NCBI GenBank assembly: GCA_949361645.1
Contig: OX442419.1
Span: forward strand, 10,756,351-10,820,350
Direction: 5' to 3'
Source of the DNA: Spongilla lacustris
Lineage: Eukaryota > Porifera > Demospongiae > Spongillida > Spongillidae
Length of the DNA: 64,000 bases
Position 1 is the first letter of the stretch, and each line of letters begins with the position of its first letter. Positions 58,210 through 64,000 of the stretch are shown piece by piece. The notes beneath the pieces were generated by a model, which did no database searches, was not told the DNA's origin, and saw only the letters and a list, made by a program, of their open reading frames with translations. A program made the translations under genes and the position numbers.

Positions 58210-59831
58210 CCCCCGGCCCCTCCCCCCTCACACACACACACTATATACGGAACAAAAACCTTTTTAATTTGCAATTCGCTCATTCAAGAGATCCGGTTAC
58301 ATTTAACAGTACAGGCACATAGTACAGGTCCTTTAGGGATTGAGATAAGTTGCAAATATGATGTACTGATGTGTATTTGAACTCAAACGTGGTTAAGTCA
58401 ATTTAGTACACACGTAGTAAATATATATCAGTGCTGACCAACAAGCTAGGAAATGGTTCGGCAAAGATGCACAAAAGCATCTATACCTCGCTATAGGCCT
58501 GTCTTGTATTGGAATTAATCACCATACAAATATGATAGCTAATGTGATAAAGTCTTAAGTTCTGTATACATGTATAGAAAGACTTTAATAATGTAGGAAA
58601 GAATGCAGTTTTTGCACGACCTTTCATTGGGGAATCACTTGCCAATGGACTCAGTTGAACTTTATATAATCAACTGTTGTGTAAGAGGTCTGCATTTATG
58701 CATGAATGAATTGCTTCATGCCATTGGCACACACACACACATTACTTTGTGAGATGGTTAATTGAAGCCCGCGCTGCATCGCACTGAGGTGCAGGCACAG
58801 TTACCTGTGCTCATTGCATGCAACTGTATATAGCATGAGCTGCATGGTGAAGCATGTTTCCATATAGCAACTTTGCTCTATATGCTGTAATATGGCAAAG
58901 CTAACCTTATGTGCCATCGTATACCTACCCAGGGTCTCAAGGGAGGAGAGGTCATCAATGAACTGACATGCCAAAACTGACAATGTACCACAGCTATAAA
59001 AGAAGGCATGTTTGTGGTGTTAAATGTAGCGATCCATGCAACTTCGCTTACATTAGGCCATTCCAAATGTGATTGTTGTTTCCAGTCCGGAACTTTTACC
59101 AAAACCCATGCGGCCGGGCGGGCGGCTCTTGTGCATCTATTATTAAAAATGAATATAATAATTATATAATGCATTCTTGCATCATACTTATGTCATGAGC
59201 AAAAGGTGAAAATGATGGCGCTGTGTATCCAGGCCTGTAGCTGTTGATGTCTGAGAAGCAGCAAGCAAGCTTTTCTAATGTGACATGCGGTTTACCAACA
59301 TCTTAATTGAAAACGTATTGCGATAATTAGAATAATGGACGTAATGGTGACATTACGCGGGTGGTCTATAATGATGCGGGCGGAAGACGGGAAACAACAA
59401 TCACATTTGGAATGGCCTTATAGCGTAACGCGGCGACGCCTTTCCTCGTTACTTCATATTTGCAGTCGAATAAGGTCAGTACCGAGATATTATAGTGACT
59501 GTATTACATATACGACGGTCTGGGACGAGGAAGAGTTAACGAGAACGGTTTACAAGAAAAATTACAACAGTATGCGATTACCTAGTTCTTGCGCATGCGT
59601 AAAAAGACCTTGTCCGTCGCTACTAACCCCGTAAAATAGGGCGTGGGGACGAGGCTAACGCGTACCGCGCTAGCGCTTATTGCGCTGCTAAAATTCAATC
59701 AATATCTTTTTTAATGATTTACAATTGTAATGTATGTACACATCCATTAAATGTCAGCAACTAGTGAAAAGCATTTCTATTGAGCGGCATGTAGTTATTA
59801 AATCAGTCTAAAACGTGCGCTCGTTGATCGA

Positions 59832-60545
59832 TTAGCACTGGTCATCGTCGCAGATGGTCACTTTGGCTTCGAATATCGGTACGAGGGGCTTTGAGCCAGG
59901 CAGCTTGTAGACTGATGCCATAAAACACGTCCACCGACCCGCCGAGAATGCCTGAAATAACTCGATGGCATTTCAGATCTTCGTCCTGGTTCCCCCAGCA
60001 GTCGGTTCGTCCCATTTGATTCCAAGTATCGCTCCTCATATAGTTGGCGTTAACGGATCCGAATTCATAACCAATCACATCATAGAAGGTATTGGCTTCA
60101 TTCATTCGGCCGGAAGGCCGTTGTTACCTCGCGGTACCCTCCGGCATTCCCGTCGCCCAAGCCGTACACCATGCACGTAGCCGTGAGACAAGGGACCAAA
60201 CACTTTCCTCACGGCCGTAGTGCCAGGTTCTATGTTCTCCCATGGCCTGCCGAGTTCTCCTCTGCTGTAACAATCGCACATGAACTTCATGGTGACGCTG
60301 CATGCTCTTGTTCTCGATCACCACTTGAAGGTAAAAATTTCTGTTGGTAGGTTGTCTTGGGGGGCATAATCCGCGGAAGCACGGGGGCGGCTGAGATCGT
60401 AATGTACACGTGCTACATGTGAATACTGAACCATAATTATAATTATACTCACGTGTATGGATTGGCAGTCCCCGCACTGGCTTGCCCGCACTGACGTGGC
60501 AACAAAGCAAACCACAAAAACTGTCGCCTGTATGAGCAGAGACAT
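59832..60545 (-). pseudogene. small secreted Cys-containing protein gene, copy B (broken)
   Basis: Exon 1 is 60545-60453: 31 codons with a signal peptide (MSLLIQATVFVVCFVATSV) then SQCGDCQSIH, donor GTGAGT. The intron is 60452-60391 (62 bp, ends CTCAG). Exon 2 runs from 60390 (PPPCFRGLCPP) to a TAA at 59832-59834. Compared with copy C it carries extra 4-base insertions at about 60299-60303, 60171-60174 and 59912-59915, each shifting the frame, besides the TTCA duplication at about 60097-60104 that C also has. It cannot encode the full product. Confidence 0.75.
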
Positions 60546-61017
60546 TATACTGATGTCGTGGTTTGTGACGGTTTGGTATGCAGGGAGACTCCGATTTATA
60601 TAGCATTCCGAAAGACCCTGAAAGAGACATTGTGGCCGAATGAATTGTATCACTGATTGTAATATTTACTATTTCATTGCTTTCACATTAAATTGGCATC
60701 ACTATATTTGACCATCACGTCGGGTAAGTGTAGACCTATTTATTCCAGTCAGTGTCCCACGAAGACCGTGGCTACTGTGCCACACTGGTGTGTACAAACA
60801 AGACAATGGTCTGGTGAGGCAAACACCATAAGAGCATCTACCTAGGGCTGTCGGACATTGTTATATTCGTGTCATGCCCATGGCTCCTCCCCGATTACAG
60901 TAATGTAAATATGATATTTGCATACTACTGATGGCCATTTGAAATCAAATTGATAAAGTTACTTGGTAGTAAATCAATGTCTGTTGTGCTCACAGCTGCC
61001 ACATTTGCTTTAATTAT

Positions 61018-64000
61018 AAATTGGACCATGTTTGACCACCCAATCCACTGAATTCGTGCACTGGGGTTGATGGTTATATCACATTGGGGTGAGTGACTAC
61101 GTTCCTCTGTGCTGACCAACCAGGAATCCTTCTTTGCCTGTCCGGCCCATAGCCACTCCCACTTCAGGCTCATGGCTATGGGGTGGCCATATGTAAATGG
61201 CTAAAAATATAATGACCTTGCTACAGCATACAACTAGGTGATGGTCTGACATTGCAATAAACATCAATATTCTGCCCTCCCACCCCCCTCTCAGCCCCAG
61301 GCCCCTTCTTGAGGACAATGGTCTAGTGAAGGTCATCATGAGGTGGCTTTAAAGTTGTTTGGATTTGCTATGTCCCTCGATGCTGAACATGCATACTCAG
61401 CATACTAGTAGTTTCATAGTTGTCACCTAAATCAGTGTCTATATAGTCGCCAATGTCATCCTGGGAGTAGCAATAAACTATTAAATTGCAATTCGCTGAC
61501 TCAAGAGATCCGGTTACATTTAACAGTACAGGCACATAGTACACGTCCTTTAGGGATTGGGCCTAAAGCTAACCATTAAAGATGTACTCGTCTTGCCCAA
61601 GGCCCCTCCCCCATTGATAAGTTGCAAATAGGATGTACTGATGTGTATTTGAACTCAAATGTGGTTAAGTCAATTTAGTACAAACGTAGTAAGTATATAT
61701 GCTGACCAACAAGGAAATGGTTCGGCAAAGATGCACAAAAGCATCTACCTCGCTATAGGCCTGTCATTAATCACCATAAATATGATAGCAACTGTGGTAA
61801 AGTTATAAAGACTTTAATAGTGTAGGAGAGAATGCACGACTTTTCATTGGAGAATCACTTGCCAATGGACTCAGTATGATCAACTATTGTGTAAGAGGTC
61901 TGTATATATACCATTGGCACACACACATTACATTGTGAGATGGTTAATTGAAGCCGCCAGCTGCATCGCTTGCAACTCAGTGTAGAGCATGAGCTGCATG
62001 GTGAAGCATGTTTCCATATAGCAACTTTGCTCTATATGCCGTAATATGGCAAAGCTAACCTTATATGTGCCATCGTATATCTACCCAGGGTCTCAAGGGA
62101 GGAGAGGTCATCAATGAACTGACATGCCAAAACAATATACCACAGCTATAAAAGAAGGCATGTTTGTGGTGTTAAATGTAGCAATCCAACTTCGCTTACA
62201 TTAGGCCATTCCAAATGTGATTGTTGTTTCCCGTCCGGACCTTTTACCAAACCCATGCGGGCGGGCTACTATTATCCTATATTTGCTTCTAAAAATACAA
62301 TAATTATGATGCAATCTTGTATACATCATTCTTATGCAATCTTACGTCATGAGCAAACGGCGGCACAACTGAAAATGATGGCGCTGTGTATCCAGGCCTG
62401 TAGCTTTTGATGTCTGAGAAGCAGCACGCAAACTTTTTCTACATGCGGTTTACCAACATCTTACAATTGAAAACGTATTGCGATAATTAGAATAATGGAC
62501 GTAATGGTGACATTACGCGGGTGGTCTATAATGATGCGGGCGGAGGATGGGAAACAACAGTCACATTTGGAATGGCCTTATAGCGTAACGCGGCGACGCC
62601 TTTCCCGTATGTCTCGTCACAAATTGTTATTTCATATTTGCGGTCGAATAAGGTCTATACTGAGATGTTATAGTGACTTTATTACGTATACGACGGTTGG
62701 GACGAGGAAAAGTTTACGCTGAGAACGAGAAAGGTTTACAAGCAATATTTACAACAGTATGCGATTACCTAGTTTTTTGCGCATGCGTACAAAGACCTTG
62801 TCCGTCGCTACTAACCCCGTAAAATAGGGCGTGGGGACGAGGCTAACGCGTACCGCGCTAGCGCTTATAATTATTGCGCTGCTAAAATTCAATCAATATC
62901 TTTTTTTTTTAATGATTTGCACTGAATTGTAATGTATGTACACGTCCATTAAATGTCAGCGACTAGTGAAAAGCATTTCTATTGAGCAGCATGTAGTTAT
63001 TAAATCAGTGCGCGTCGATCTATTAGCACTGGTCATCGTCGCAGATGGTCACTTTGGCTTCGAATATCGGTACGAGGGGCTTTGAGCCAGGCAGCTTGTA
63101 GATGCCATAAAACACGTCCACCGACCCGCCGAGAATGCCTGAAATAACTCGATGGCATTTCAGATCATCTTCGTCCTGGTTCCCCCAGCAGTCGGTTCGT
63201 CCCATTTGATTCCAAGTATCGCTCCTCATATAGTTGGCGTTAACGGATCCGAATTCATAACCAATCACATCATAGAAGGTATTGGCTTCATTCATTCGGC
63301 CGGAAGGCCGTTGTTACCTCTCGGTACCCTCCGGCATTCCCGTCGCCCAAGCCGTACACCACGTAGCCGTGAGACAAGGGACCAAACACTTTCCTCACGG
63401 CCGTAGTGCCAGGTTCTATGTTCTCCCATGGTCTGCCGAGTTCTCCTCTGCTGTAACAATCGCACATGAACTTCATGGTGACGCTGCTCTTGTTCTCGAT
63501 CACCACTTGAAGGTAAGAATTTCTGTTGGTAGGTTGTCTTGGGGGGCATAATCCGCGGAAGCACGGGGGCGGCTGAGATCGTATAATGTACACGTGCTAC
63601 ATGTGAATACTGAACCATGGCTATAATTATACTCACGTGTATGGATTGGCAGTCCCCGCACTGGCTTGCCCGCACTGACGTGGCAACAAAGCAAACCACA
63701 AAAACTGTCGCCTGTATGAGCAGAGACATTATACTGATGTCGTGGTTTGTGACGGTTTGGTATGCAGGGAGACTCCGATTTATATAGCATTCCGAAAGAC
63801 CCTGAAAGAGACGTTGTGGCCGAATGAATTGTATCACTGATTGTAATATTTACTATTTCATTGCTTTCACATTAAATTGGCATCACTATATTTGACCATC
63901 ACGTCGGGTAAGTGTAGACCTATTTATTCCAGTCAGTGTCCCACGAAGACCGTGGCTACTGTGCCACACTGGTGTGTACAAACAAGACAATGGTCTGGTG
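61018..64000. repeat. copy C of the secreted-protein repeat unit, runs off the window
   Basis: Begins at AATTGGACCATGTTTGACCA, collinear with copy B to the last base of the window (GACAATGGTCTGGTG equals about 60799-60816 in B). More tandem copies may follow. Confidence 0.88.
63023..63729 (-). CDS. small secreted Cys-containing protein gene, copy C (one frame break)
   Basis: Exon 1 is 63729-63637 (31 codons, phase 0): signal peptide MSLLIQATVFVVCFVATSV, then SQCGDCQSIH. The intron is 63636-63573, 64 bp, GTGAGT...CTCAG. Exon 2 starts at 63572 with PPPCFRGLCPPRQPTNRNSY and continues FMCDCYSRGELGRPW, GYVVYGLGDGNAGGYREVTT. At about 63290-63297 TTCA is duplicated, so the frame ends at 63288. The next frame carries ANTFYDVIGYEFGSVNANYM, DTWNQMGRTDCWGNQDED, GGSVDVFYGIYKLPG and CDDDQC, stop at 63023-63025. 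No family was recognised; eight to ten cysteines and the signal peptide indicate a secreted disulphide-bonded protein. As it stands it may yield a 125-residue product, or be a pseudogene. The same break in copy B predates the duplication. Confidence 0.65.

Larger units (their letters stand above)
57650..61010. repeat. copy B of the secreted-protein repeat unit, about 3.3 kb
   Basis: Direct tandem neighbour of copy C. Shared landmarks (GCACTGGGGTTGATGG at about 57715 and 61050; TTCATTCGGCCGGAAGGCCG at about 60100 and 63292) are offset by 3.2-3.3 kb. Confidence 0.88.

Noticed and set aside
59335..59634. Plus-strand frame MDVMVTLRGW..., repeated at 62495
   Set aside because: It coincides with the palindromic element nested in the repeat unit and diverges by frameshift between copies, so it is not under coding constraint.

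Overview
This is animal nuclear DNA, not bacterial: genes are split by GT-AG introns (several only 60-80 bp), intergenic DNA is dense in micro- and minisatellites, and much of the window is transposon debris. The protein families seen (LDLa/SRCR membrane receptor, SH2 protein, R2-like retroelements with a restriction-like endonuclease, and a very large secreted-head/multi-membrane protein ending in a conserved tract I associate with sponge gene expansions) fit an early-branching animal, most likely a demosponge. That placement is inference. A 200-base N gap at 48219-48418 marks a draft assembly.

Layout. 1-4257: no gene, a 1.2 kb minisatellite and a CA microsatellite. 4258-14850: a 10.6 kb DNA transposon bounded by TA dinucleotides, with inverted arms of about 2.4 kb and a dead Tc1/mariner-type (DD41D spacing) transposase on the minus strand. 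14.9-20.1 kb: a retroelement graveyard, with an R2-like reverse transcriptase plus nuclease on the plus strand, a Ty3/gypsy fragment nested inside it on the minus strand, further C-terminal fragments, and palindromic MITE-like elements. 21.3-27.2 kb: a plus-strand receptor gene (LDLa-LDLa-SRCR-transmembrane) whose visible exons all meet in phase 1; a 2.1 kb minisatellite fills its last intron. 27.7-30.55 kb: a convergent minus-strand gene for an SH2 protein of about 217 residues that lacks the canonical FLVR arginine and appears to end in a cysteine-rich hydrophobic tail.

30.6-44.6 kb: another retroelement fragment, a 559-bp DNA transposon with a 9-bp target duplication, a 181-bp satellite array, and a RING-finger gene or pseudogene interrupted by a 21-bp minisatellite. 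44.6-48.2 kb: a complex palindrome containing a tandem duplication, merging into the first copy (A) of a multi-kilobase repeated unit. 48.9-53.7 kb: a remnant and then the full-length intronless 1307-residue gene for a beta-helix, multi-membrane protein on the minus strand. 54.9-55.7 kb: R2-like nuclease debris abutting a Ty1/copia RNase H fragment. 57.65-64.0 kb: two tandem copies (B, C) of a unit of about 3.3 kb, each with a two-exon gene for a small secreted cysteine-containing protein. Both copies share one frame break, and copy B has several more 4-base insertions.

The strongest candidates for something new are the FLVR-less, apparently membrane-anchored SH2 protein; the amplified secreted-protein unit with its recurrent tetranucleotide insertions; the mariner-type element with kilobase-scale inverted arms; and the giant beta-helix/polytopic protein.
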